29,395 nt of DNA from Chlorokybus atmophyticus (taxonomy: Eukaryota; Streptophyta; Chlorokybophyceae; Chlorokybales; Chlorokybaceae). Of the stretch, positions 18,721 to 28,528 are shown one piece after another. Under the pieces are notes generated by a model. The model was not told where the DNA came from, made no database searches, and saw only the letters and a program-made list of their open reading frames with translations. Location of the stretch: NCBI GenBank assembly GCA_009103225.1, contig RHPI01000733.1, positions 176,160 to 205,554 on the forward strand, read 5' to 3'. Made by a program: the position numbers and the translations under genes. Each line of letters opens with the position of its first letter. The stretch's first letter is position 1.

Positions 18721-19607
18721 GTCAGGCTGGATCCACAACTTTGTTTGTGATTTTGTGCAAAGTTTGTTGAGGATCTGCAAGAACCCTAATTAACTTATGG
18801 CTACATACTTAATCCGGTTTGTGCCTGTCACAAAAGCGCTTTCTCGTTGACACTTCCTTGCGAATAGATCCACAATTAAGTTGTGGATATGTCTTGAACA
18901 AACTGCCATCAACCTCTGTTAATGCTCTATACTATATAGATACCTAACAAAGTTGTGACCTCCTCCGGCTTTTGTGACCCATGATCAAAGGCCCTAACAA
19001 GATTGTGACTTGAACTTGATAATACTTTTAAGTTGCAGTCACAATATACTCTTGGTTAACTCCGCAACAGTGATCTCACAACACGATTTTGTCCTAATGC
19101 CTAAGCAAGTTGGGACCAGCTCCAATTTAATTTGACGAGCTCGCAAAGGGTCCAATCAAATTGTGGCCCCATGCGAAACAAAATTCACACTCAAGGCATA
19201 AACAGTTACTTGCTTATTTATCACTTGCCCTAGCTCTAAATGTTATGACCGCATCCATAACTTCGTTCAGCCTAACACCCAGTGTCTTTGTGTGTTTCTT
19301 GCTGAGTCCCAAATCTTATGACCACAACTGTGTCCAGCCTTACACCTGTGTCGTTGTGTGTTTTTTGCTAAATCCTAAATGTTGTGGCTACTTTCACAAC
19401 TTGTTATATTGTCACCCAGTGCTGTTGTGTGAATGGTCTGCGTTTCAAACGTTATGGCTGCAGTACCAAGTTGATTGCTGCTAGACCCACATGCAATAAA
19501 GTACACAAACTCTGTATTTAGGTTACACAAAGTTTCTCTAGTTCAAGCCAGCAATGTAGGCTGTGACAACATACAAACTAGCAACCAGAGACAAAGCACT
19601 CAACTAC
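18721..19607. repeat. AT-rich spacer with diverged ~70-bp tandem repeats
   Basis: No gene is seen. The clearest repeat units start with AAATGTTATGACC-like words at 19238, 19311, 19377 and 19447 (73, 66 and 70 bp) and share TGTGTCxTTGTGTGTTT. More diverged relatives with AACAAxxTTGTGACC occur from about 18945 to 19170. The array lies just 3' of the protease gene's stop codon. Confidence 0.6.
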
Positions 19608-21031
19608 CTACCCTCTAGCTCCAAGTCTCTCCAGCGGTTGCACAATCGCTCCTCTCTTCTCAATGGCATCCCTCACTAAAAACCACCTGCGATGCATCTG
19701 CGAAAACAACCAAGTGTTAGTGAGAATGGCTGCTAGTAAAGCAAGTCAGTGTATCCTCACCTGTTGCACAATAGGTGACGTGGGTGAGACAGGTTCATCC
19801 CCAACAGCTTACGCAAATAACTGTACGTAGTGCAAGGCAAAAACACCACAGTTTGATTCGTTCCGCTGCTGTGGCACCTGTGCTAATGGTAGATGGCATT
19901 AGTCAGTGCAATCCTTCTTGTAGCAACGCAGCACAATGTGCAGACACTCACTTTGGGTGTTATCAATGGCATGTTGACCAGTGAGAAGCGATCACCAGGG
20001 CTTGTACGCCGCACGCGCTGCCACATGAGCTCTAGCCATGCCCTAAACAGCCCATCCACGTTCACATTGAATCCGGGCTTTAAGTCAAGATGCAGAAGGA
20101 AAGGAGGCGTGTTGCTGACGGGCTCACCACCAGGGTTGCACACAATCACCATCGACCAATGCACACTGCCAACAATTGCTGTCATGAATAGATGTTCCAC
20201 ACGCACTGCAAGGCATGCAAACTGTGAGTTCACGAGCACACGATGATTGCCTTTGGTTGACGGGTGCCACAAGGTAGTTGAAGCTGAAGGGGTCCTGCAA
20301 TCATGGCCAGCCCGCAACACGCTGGATGCTCTCAGCTGCTAAGCTGTAAAAGAAGGGCGATAGCATGACTACCTGATCTCGTCGCCTATTCCAACATTCT
20401 TCTTGCAAGTACCTACCATTGCATGAAATAGTGATTCTGTGTTGGTTGATTATTCTTTAAATTAGAAGTAAGCTTGCAAAGTGCAAGCCGTTACGTTACC
20501 TGCAGTAAAAATTGATAATGGTATCGTTGAGCCATTATCCGGGCTGCAGCGCTGCGATGACGTGTTTAGTAATTGGCACTCGAGAATCACCTGCTGCAGG
20601 ATAGTACAAGGTGTCGAGCACCAAAGGGACTGCACTTGCGCGTGAAGTCACCATATCCTCAGCACCGCCATCACCCAAGTTGTTATCTTCGCTAAGCGCA
20701 GCCTTATCCATGTTTTCATGCGTATCCATATAAATCACCTCTGCGTCAACCTCTGCGCACACGCATTGTTGGTTAGCACTATGTGGCTATGCATAAGTAC
20801 AAAAACAGCAAGCAAACATAACACATACACACCTTGTCCAATGCGGGCACGTGCCTGCGTGCGGGCATCACTCTCATCCGCTTGCAATTGACTGACTTTG
20901 GAAACATCATCAGCAACACCCTCCTTCCCTTCCTCGGCGGACGCCTTGGCATCTTGATAGGTGCACCACCCTCCTCCAATGCAGCACAGCGCATACATGT
21001 AACGAGTTTCGTGCGACCAGTTGAATGCTTC
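19608..21031 (-). pseudogene. Ulp1/C48-type cysteine protease, six exons, three in-frame stops
   Basis: Minus-strand exons, each bounded by splice consensus and in matching phase: 21031-20833, 20752-20500, 20412-20251, 20165-19952, 19877-19761, 19697-19608 (TAG stop). The third intron would be GC-AG (AAAG, then GCAATC). Domain signs: LYYPAAGDSRVPITKHV, LQPG-stop-WLNDTIINFYCR, RYLQEECWN, FFYSLAAES, then VHWSMVIVCNPGG with the catalytic His, FLLHLDLKPG with the catalytic Asp, and PQQRNESNCGVFAL with the oxyanion Gln six residues before the catalytic Cys. C48 enzymes cleave SUMO-like proteins; plant transposons also carry them. In-frame TAA (20537-20535), TGA (20303-20301) and TAA (19811-19809) interrupt it, yet no frameshift or splice-site loss is seen. 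It may be a fresh pseudogene, or the 3' part of the gene at 22019-24525. Confidence 0.85.
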
Positions 21032-22018
21032 CTGCAGAAGCTGACTAGGCAAGTTGCGCAGCGCTACACCGCCGGAAGCTCACAGTTGTAGCAGCTGCAT
21101 TGCAAAATGCACAGTGAAATCAACAACGTAATGAGGTTCACACAATGTGAGTTTAATTGTCAAAATTGGCTACCTGTGCCTTGGGCATTCCCATTCGGCC
21201 TCACCAGAAATTCTGGACCCCCCGAATTTCTGAAAATTCAGCGCATTTGCCCTGAATACTCATCTGTTTCATGTGTGAACTCGCCACTTGCGTGGCTGCA
21301 GAGGTCGCTGTTACAATTGCTGATTATTCAGGCCAAATGCCCTGAATACAAGCAATGGATATTCACACGTTTTGGTCATGAATAATTGTAGTTGTCCATC
21401 TCGCACACAACCTCCTACATGTGAGTAGTTATTCACTCGCGACAGAACTGCATATTCAGTCTTCTTAGGTATACATGGTCCTAGACTTGTACCATGGCAC
21501 CAAGTGATTATTCATACTTTGTGTGCATGAATATTTACAGCGCCTGCTCTCACACTATGTCCTCCTTATAGGTAATTATTCACACGCGTATTGGCTTAAT
21601 GTTCACACATACTAAAGCTGTTTCAACAGCACATGTACCATACTAGCAAGTGATTATTCATATGATTTGTGATTGAATAATACAGCATATCTGCTCTCAC
21701 ACAATCCTATATATGAGTGGTTATTCACCCATAGTATGGTTGAACAATCACTGCTGCCTTTGGTCGATTTTTCACGCGAATGATAATTGAATCATACAGC
21801 ACTTCTGCTCACACACAGTCCTACATATAAGTGGTTATTCACTCACAGTTTGGTTGAATAATCACTGCATCTTGCTATCGTCAACAGCTGTGACATAGCA
21901 TAGCTGTGACATAGCACATAGCAATCAGTCCAGCCGGTGAATCTGGACAGCAATGTCAGCTGAATGGCAGCTGACTCGAACAACAAATTCACTGATGTCT
22001 ACAATGTATCTCTGCTAC
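21032..22018. repeat. Repeat-rich spacer or intron with a 146-bp tandem array
   Basis: From about 21230 to 21860 the sequence repeats a module containing TTATTCA and its complement TGAATAA, with anchors near 21358, 21504, 21650 and 21765 (offsets 146, 146 and 115 bp). Shared words include GTGATTATTCAT, CTGCTCTCACACA and GTGGTTATTCAC. It lies between the last RGG-tail codon and the first recognised Ulp1 exon, so it could be an intron of one large gene. Confidence 0.6.
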
Positions 22019-24525
22019 CTACTTCTTGCTGCCTCGACCACGCCCACCGCGCCCACCCCGCCCACCCCGGCTGCCCTTCCCACGGCCCCTCCCGCGCTGT
22101 GTGGTTGTGCCTTCCTTTGCTGGCTCCCTCACCTTGATACTCTTCAGCAACCCAACAGGCCAAAGTAGCAACAAACCCGGCTCGCACTCTGCGCATACAT
22201 CAACCACACATGAACTCAGCTGACTTGCACAATGTTGAAACTGTTCATGCAATCGCATGCACACAAACGCGTTCACCTTTCAAGTGGGTCACTTGCACTC
22301 CAACCCCATCACGCTTGAAGCTGATTGGCAGAGGCACAACCTCTTCTTCCCCTGGTCCGGGACGTCTGGTCCTAGTGATGGGAAGACTGCGGCTGAACTG
22401 GACCACCATGTTGCCGTCTCCAATCTTCTTGCCATGAAACTTGTTGACAGGATTGATGTCGCTTACGTGCGCCTCCCCTACTGGTTCTTTGCGCCCGTTA
22501 ATGAACAGTTGGACTTCACTGCCAACCTTCATCGTCGGTGCGGTGTCGTCCTTGTCGCTCAGCTCTTCCTGCGCATGCAAGTGACAAACACATCAAGAGG
22601 TACACACATACACAGATGTGATCTCTCATACAGCGCTTGCGAAGCGACCTGCCTTCTGCGAGTCGTTGTCGCTGTTGTTGGGGCTGTCCCCCTCGCTGTC
22701 CGGGGCGCTGTCCTTGGCGCCATCTTCACCGCTGTTCTCGCTTCTATCTGTCTCAGGCATTTCTGAATACGTTGGCTCATCCTGCGCGACAAGGTGACAC
22801 GACGTGTTAACAAGCTTACAACCGTCACGCAACGAATGCGTGCCTGCCGCAGGTGACAGTTTGTGTGCAGCCAGAAGAACGCAAGAAGCCCATAAGATCA
22901 AGTACATGGTGCTTTCATACCTCCTTTTGCTTGCCGCTCTTCTTCTCCAACACCGTCTCCTGCTTGCCAGTCGAGTGGCCTGCCTCCTGAGACTTGTAGG
23001 GAGCCGGTATCGAGCGAACAGTTTTGTTTGTTTTCTTTTTGGGGGGGCTTGACACCTCATCCTCCTGCCAACAGCATGAAGTCAGATGGTGAGCCACAAC
23101 TCAGTGCATTGCCGCTCTATCAAGTCCAATGCTGCGTACCTCACCAGACACTTTGCGCTTCCCTGAGCTGCTGTCACGCACATCAGCACCCTGCTTGGCA
23201 CGTGCCTGAACACAACAGTCATGAACGATCATGAACACATGTTTAGCAAAGTACAAGCAGGAGCGGCATCTGACCTGTGAACCAGTAGCAGGAGAACTTG
23301 AGGGTTGTGGTGCAGTGCCTTCCTTGTTACCTATCGCATACACAAGGCACCGATCACAAAAGCCTGCATATACACACAGTACTCTAGCAGCTGCCTGCGC
23401 GCGCAAGACGCGGCTCACGCTGCGAGGTGCCATTCTTGTCGTCGCTGGCGTCGCTGGTGGGATGTGAACGCGTGGGCGCCGTGCAATTACAAGGGGTCAT
23501 CATACACACCACACAACCTGCATACATAAGGCACCATCAAACACAAAGCATCGTTCTCAACACGACATTGACAAAGCCAACTTTGTGCAAACTGTAGGTC
23601 ACCCTCTGAGGTGGCATCCTCGTCGTCGCTGGCAGATTGCACTTCTTTTGACTTCTTGGGCTTCTTCTTGTTGGCTTTCTATCAAGCACATGGCAAAGGC
23701 ACTCAAGACATGCACATCGCACGAACACCTTAGTCACTACATGACACACACCTTGTTGTTCTTGTCGCTAGGCCCTCCCCTGCGCCTTGGCACAAAGCCC
23801 CCCGCGAAAGCCTTCTCCATCATCTCCTTGTAACGATTCCGACTCTTTTCTTTCTGCTTCTCTTTGTGCTTGGGGTTGCTGTATCCCTTTTTGTTGCCCA
23901 GATACTGTTGAATCTTCAAACGCGCCTACCCACCAATGAAGAAGTTGTGAAGGCCAACACATGCAAAGCAAACTCCTCCCAGCTCAGACAATGCTGCCAT
24001 ATTGCATGACAGCTCATGTAACTGTGGGAAATTGCCAACCATTTGATAGGAGAGCTCTGGATTCAGCAGATGCCAGCATTTGGTTGCAAGAGCGAACTTG
24101 AATGGGTCCTGCTTCGTTTGAGTCTTCCCCGGCATCATGCGACAGTACTCGTAGCAAATCCGGCCTTTGTCGGCCAGCTTGGTGACCTTGCGACGATCAC
24201 GGGCATGATGCTTCCCACGCCAATGTAGGACCTTCAGTGCCTGCATGATTTACATTGGTGCACTAGTACAACATGGGACAAAACAGACTTCGGCAGCAAG
24301 GTCTGACATTGATTGCGGATGCTTGATGCATAAGCTCACTTTTAAGGAGACCATTGCTGTGGTCTCAAGATCACGCAGGTGAACAGTCGCCTCACTGGTT
24401 TCCCACTCATGCTGCAGCTGCTCATCAGAAGGACCACCAGCATTCTTCCCCCATATCTCTTCGTCCAAATTCTCCCATCCTTCGCTGCAGTTGCTGGACC
24501 GCCCACCCGACGTGGTGCCTGACAT
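22019..24525 (-). CDS. Multi-exon protein with DUF8039-like domain and RGG tail (transposon-related or host)
   Basis: Minus-strand exons with GT-AG sites: 24525-24340 (ATG, MSGTTSGGRSSNC), from 24240 (ALKVLHWRGKHHARDRRK), 23925-23752 (ARLKIQQYLGNKKGY), 23678-23603, one near 23480-23430 whose phase I cannot fit, 23330-23275, 23205-23140, 23064-22921, 22781-22649, 22564-22277 and 22188-22019 (TAG). Middle exons are Ser/Asp/Glu- and Lys-rich, probably disordered. 22564-22277 plus the next exon (VGSEVQLFINGRKEPVGEA, KFHGKKIGDGNMVVQF, LLLLWPVGLLKSI) resembles the DUF8039 domain found with Ulp1 domains in plant transposon-like genes. The C-terminus is RGG-repeat (RGRGRGKGSRGG), typical of RNA binding. 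A TAG at 23928-23926 separates exons 2 and 3 in the same frame; either it is an intron's acceptor TAG or a real stop. A 5' exon ending at 24967 is likely. Confidence 0.6.
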
Positions 24526-24537
24526 GATGATGCCCTC

Positions 24538-24967
24538 CTGTAGATAGATCAAGCTTGCTTTACAAGTCAGTTGCAACCGCAACCCTAATCAACCTCAAGT
24601 CTTGGTTGACTCAAGTGACTGCAGGTTGTAAGCCATGTGGACTTGCTTGTTGACTTGTCACAGCAAGCAAACCATGTACCTTGCAAAAGAAGTGTCTCTA
24701 AGCTGCTTGCACAAAGGCGTGCTTGTGAACTTGTCAAACAGGCACACAGCAAGCCAAACACCCAGTACCTTGTAGAGTAGAAGCTGCTTCAGCTTCTTGC
24801 CAGCTGAACACGACAAAGGTAAGCCTAACAGCAAGCTAGCAGGCAAATGGCAGTCCAGAATGCTAGCGGCACAACACCATGCTGTATTTGCTAATTGCAA
24901 CGACGTGACCCAGCATGCAACCACTAGAAAGGCAGTGCGACAAGACAGCTGACAACGCTCGCTCACC
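24538..24967 (-). other. Probable first intron and end of a 5' exon of the DUF8039-like gene
   Basis: A strong donor (GGCGAG, then GTGAGC) ends a GC-rich segment at 24967, and an acceptor (TCTATCTACAG) precedes GAGGGCATCATCATG at 24537. The upstream exon is GC-rich (GCGGCGGCGG) and may be untranslated. AACCCTA lies at 24581-24587 within the intron. Confidence 0.45.
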
Positions 24968-25318
24968 TCGCCACAGCGCCGCCGCCGCCAACACAACCAG
25001 CAAGTACGCCGGTGCTGTGGGACAATCAGTGCAATTCCCGGTGCGGAAATCCCTGCAATCAATGGAATGCAGTGATCGTTCGGAAAATCCACATCAGCAA
25101 TTGTGCTGGTCGGACACCAGTCGCGTCTCCGCTTGCTCCGACCGCAATAGGCCGCACGAGCAATTGCCGTGGAAATTGCCTTTTGTCGAAACTTTGATTG
25201 CCAAAATGAACTCTATGTTTATTGGTCCATACAAACCAAGCGAAATTACATTCTCTATTTCCGATGAAATCTTCCATGTCCGAGGACGGTGTCTGTGTGG
25301 CTTACCCCAAACTATAAG

Positions 25319-25330
25319 TAACCCTAACCC
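25319..25330. promoter_or_regulatory. Telobox-like motif in a divergent promoter region
   Basis: TAACCCTAACCC lies between the minus-strand gene (5' exon ending at 24967) and the plus-strand gene starting at 25367. In plants, AACCCTA boxes are promoter elements of growth-related genes. Here the position, about 40 bp before the plus-strand ATG, is the only evidence. Confidence 0.4.
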
Positions 25331-25366
25331 AAACATCCAATGCATGCTGGTAGTTGTGCTGCAACA

Positions 25367-26276
25367 ATGGACCCCCCTGTACCCATGCGCACCATGAATG
25401 AGGCTCTAACGCAGGCGCTCCTCGCAGTCGGGCGGCGATTAGTGGGACTAGGTCAGGTCTTGATACAACCGTGGAACGGCTATGTGGACTCTGGCGATGC
25501 TCGCTATCATCAGGTATCTTTCTCGCTATTCATGGTGTGAGTTGCGTGCGCTATGTCACTCTGCATGCTGCTGACTATGCATGCCACTATGCATGTGCCA
25601 TACTGTTGCGCATTGTTTGTACATGCGTATGCCTTGTGTGCGATTTGGGTTGAGTTTGCCTGTGTAGTGTGCATATGTTTGTCCTGCTATGATAGGAACG
25701 CCTATATATATGCACAGCTCTGATTGCTACCATGCAGCACCCTTGCGCGTTACATGCCGTGCATGTCATGCCATGCTACTGCCTGAATGCGTGTCCAGTT
25801 CATGTCCATAACAATAGAGGCGCTGCCTATGCATTTGCATCAACTTCTGGCGCACGTTTATGAATGAATGCGATGCAACATGCGAGTTAACCTGTAAACT
25901 TGTTTGTCAGGTCCAATTATGCAATTGGGAGCTTTCAACTCGTGGAATTGTTCATCAGGCACCCATTGCGATTGCAGCTACTGTACAAACCGGTGTGTAT
26001 GTGGCAGTCTCCGTGCATGAGAACACTCCCTCGCCTCCTGATGCGCCTCTTCCTGCTCGCACTATCATTGACTCGGGCACCTATGGCGCTGCTGGCCTGC
26101 GCGTTGTGATCGAGTGCGACAACAATATTGCTGCACGCTGGAGTGTGTTTACTGGCTCCGAGGTCCCTGCACCTGGTGCAACGCCCGGTACCAATCTCAC
26201 ACCAACTTGTAATGGAATTTTCCCCACTCGCGACCCTCCTAGTGAACCTAGTGACTCTAGTGACTCATCGCAATGA
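25367..26276 (+). CDS. Hypothetical two-exon protein, 170 residues
   Basis: Exon 1 (25367-25513) starts MDPPVPMRTMNEALTQALL and ends at CATCAG before GTATCT. Exon 2 (25911-26276) follows TTGTTTGTCAG and runs to TGA. Exon 1 is exactly 49 codons, so the phase is 0 on both sides and the frame stays open. The product has a short amphipathic N-terminal segment, a middle rich in Val/Ile/Ala that reads like beta strands (APIAIAATVQTGVYVAVSV, AAGLRVVIECDNNIAARW) and a Pro/Ser/Asp-rich tail (DPPSEPSDSSDSSQ). I recognise no family. The GxYxxAGLRVVIE character would fit a small beta-barrel or retroelement protein, but that is a guess. It lacks stops and frameshifts, unlike its neighbours. Confidence 0.5.
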
Positions 26277-27411
26277 CCATTGCTCCACACTTTGTTTGCC
26301 CTTTACACTATGGTTACCGTTGAGCTGCTCTGCTGGTAATTCTCCAAGTGTGGCTGTTGCATGTGCAATTACTGATAACAGTGGGGTGTGTGCCTTTGTG
26401 CAAGTTGGAGATCTAGCAGCAGATCAGCTCAGGCACAACCGCCACAATTGTGTTCACAACAACTAGTGACTAGCAGATTAGTTACATTACAACTATACTA
26501 CACAACAACTACCAAACTACCACCAAACTATACAACTACACAACAACAACAACTACACAACAACTATACAACTACCAAAACTACCACCAAACTATAGGCC
26601 TTGTGCAAGGATGACGCAAAGATCTGACCTTGTACTTTGTATTACCTCATGGCCGTAGCACAGCCTGCAAGGCAAAGCGGGTTGCGCTCAAAACTGTTGG
26701 ACACAAATCAGGCATGCAAGCGCCTAACACTGGCAGTAGAATTGCCCAAACATGCTGTTGGAAAAACCCCTCACAACTGCACTCACATATGCACAAATAC
26801 AAGGTATGTTTGCGCAGCAGAAGAAGTGAACACGGACTTTTGCGACACACGCGCGCATACACACACATGAGGGCTTACAATCAACTGCCCCAGCTGACTG
26901 GACACCATACACACACATGCACATTCATGTGATACGCATGCAAGGATGCATTTATCTGTCCCTGTCGTCGCTGGAGCTCTTGCCAACTTCTTGGGCACCG
27001 TGACTGGCGGTGTCCTGCAAACATGCTGCAGGCAATGCTCAACCTGTTGATAGCAGCTGTAAGAATGCCAAGACACCCAAAACACAGAGCCAAATACTCT
27101 GACCTGAGTCTCATCCACAAACACACCATGCCTGGCATGCGAGCTCTGGTTTACCTGCTGTCTTGGAAGCAGCCGGCTGGATCATCATACCCTCTGTTGA
27201 ATGCATGCAAGCATCTGAGTCAAGACCAAATACCTACCTCATGTTCGACGAGATCAACTACACTGGACCTAAAGCGACCGGCCATCGCTGAATGGTAGCT
27301 GTTTACCTGTAGATCACACACCGTAGTTAACCAACAGTAGAGTCAGAAATGGAGCAGGGAAATGACTCTTGAGAGACACAATGCTAGCGCAAGCACACAC
27401 AGAAAGAACAC
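26277..27411. other. Spacer with low-complexity DNA, no clear gene
   Basis: Contains a CAACTA/ACCAAACTA-rich simple repeat at 26457-26597 and CA-rich stretches near 26850-26920. A short minus-strand segment near 27015-26955 reads DTASHGAQEVGKSSSDDRDR after a CAG acceptor, like the acidic exons of the DUF8039-like gene, but no complete gene can be built. Confidence 0.4.
26457..26597. repeat. CAACTA-type simple repeat
   Basis: Runs of CAACAACTA, CTATACAAC and ACCACCAAACTA over about 140 bp, strongly biased to A and C on the plus strand. Confidence 0.85.
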
Positions 27412-27557
27412 CTTTTTGCCGCAGCATAGGCAAGGCCACTGAGGGGTTATGCCCAAGGCTGCCCCAGCGGCTTGCAGCAAACAGCTTTTGTGCCGCAGCA
27501 CAGGCAAGGCCACTGAGGGGTTATGCACAAGGCTGCCCCAGCGGCTTGCAGCAAACA
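27412..27557. repeat. 74-bp tandem duplication
   Basis: GCAGCATAGGCAAGG at 27421 and GCAGCACAGGCAAGG at 27495 head two nearly identical copies offset by 74 bp. They share CAAGGCCACTGAGGGGTTA and GCTGCCCCAG with the 70-bp array at 27931-28262, so the two arrays are related. Confidence 0.85.
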
Positions 27558-27569
27558 CAGCACGCACCG

Positions 27570-27589
27570 CACACACACACACACACACA
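27570..27589. repeat. CA microsatellite
   Basis: About nine CA units directly after the 74-bp duplication. Confidence 0.9.
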
Positions 27590-27728
27590 TGCATGGAATG
27601 CGCAAGGAAGCACGGCATGCACGTATCTGCTGTGTAGCCGCTAGCGCTCCAGCATCGCCGCCGCCGCCGACGACGACGATGACCTTGCCTGCGCCGGCGC
27701 CGCCGCCGCCGACCTTGACTAAAATCTG

Positions 27729-27882
27729 CATGCGACGTATCTGCCTGAGTTTCTTGCTAGGAACTCAAGATCGCTGGCGCCGTCGCCACCGACCTCAAAG
27801 ACTTCGCCGCCAACCACGGCAACCTCGCCGCCTCCCGGCCACAACCTACAACAACATGTCCGGGCGGTTAGGGTTAGGGTTA
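27729..27882. repeat. GCC-rich module ending in a TTAGGG tract (copy 1)
   Basis: The module has ACGTATCTGCCT near its start, then a GCC/AAC-rich part that translates as VATDLKDFAANHGNLAA, and ends with TTAGGGTTAGGGTTA (27868-27882). A diverged second copy lies at 28308-28528. An upstream GCC/GAC repeat (27655-27715) precedes it. Confidence 0.55.
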
Positions 27883-27930
27883 TGACATATGGCGAAACAG
27901 AGTCACAAAAACATTCACCCAGTCCACACC

Positions 27931-28262
27931 ACAGGGCCGGTCTGAGGTCTTACAGACCGCCCCAGCTCCTCACCAACACATTCACAGAAAAACAAAACCA
28001 CAAGGCAGGACACTGAGGTCTTACAGACCGCCCCAGCGACTCACCAGCACACATGCACAGAAACACAAAAACAAGGCAGGTCACTGAGGTCTTACAGACC
28101 GCCCCAGTGAATCACCAACAGAATCACAGAAACAAAACCACAAGGCAGGTCACTGAGGGCTTACATGCCGCCCCAGTGAATCACCAACACATGCAAATAA
28201 CGAAAACCACAAGGCAGGACACTGAGGGCTTACATGCCGCCCCAGTGAATGACCAGCACACA
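27931..28262. repeat. Five-copy ~70-bp tandem array
   Basis: Unit heads CAAGGCAGG(A/T)CACTGAGG are at 28001, 28072, 28141 and 28210, with an earlier diverged unit from about 27931. Periods are 70, 71, 69 and 69. Each unit contains CTTACA(GA/TG)CCGCCCCAG. The last two units share a variant (GGGCTTACATGCC), which suggests local duplication. Confidence 0.9.
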
Positions 28263-28307
28263 TACACACACGCACGCGCACAAACAAAACATGCATGCAG
28301 GCAGGCT

Positions 28308-28528
28308 TGCACGTATCTGCCTAAGTAGCTCTGCATCAACCAAGGATGGCTGCCGCCGTCGCCGCCAACCTCAAGCACCTCGCCGCCGACCACGCCGCCC
28401 ACAACTCTTATAACTAAAATCGCTGCCGCGGCCGACCAAGACAACCTCGCCGCCGACCACAACAACCTCCCCGCCACCAACCTTGCAAACTACAACAACT
28501 TACAAAAACATTAGGGTTAGGGTTAGGG
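28308..28528. repeat. GCC-rich module ending in a TTAGGG tract (copy 2)
   Basis: It starts with CACGTATCTGCCTAAGTAG, continues with GCC/GAC/AAC-rich sequence (VAANLKHLAADH, NLAADHNNLPATNLANYNN) and ends in TTAGGGTTAGGGTTAGGG at 28511-28528. The order of parts matches 27729-27882. It may be a duplicated exon, but no full gene can be built. Confidence 0.55.
28511..28528. repeat. Interstitial telomere-like repeat (three TTAGGG)
   Basis: Three perfect TTAGGG units, followed two bases later by ATGCCGGCTATGG. A shorter tract lies at 27868-27882 and a looser one (TTAGGGTTTGCTTAGGGTTTT) at 28718-28738. They are too short to be a telomere and could be teloboxes on the other strand. Confidence 0.75.

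Noticed and set aside
22626-23060. Arg-rich alternative frame through exons 23064-22649
   Set aside because: It stays open but reads through introns without splicing sense. The acidic/Lys-rich frame joins in phase across the GT-AG sites and has normal disordered-protein composition.
19608-24525. Nuclear genetic code with UAA/UAG read as Gln (as in some ulvophytes)
   Set aside because: Several in-frame TAA/TAG sit at plausible Gln positions. However, the intact 1293-residue copia frame has no TAA or TAG despite dozens of Gln codons, both split genes end at TAG, and TGA also interrupts the protease and LRR genes. C-to-T decay explains all cases.
24658-25092. 144-codon minus-strand frame
   Set aside because: It crosses a strong splice donor at 24967 and shows no domain; most of it is probably intron.
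27931-28262. CRISPR-like array
   Set aside because: The ~70-bp units are continuous imperfect tandem repeats with no distinct repeat/spacer alternation, in eukaryotic DNA.
28511-28528. Chromosome end (telomere)
   Set aside because: Only three TTAGGG units, with complex sequence and satellite continuing beyond it.
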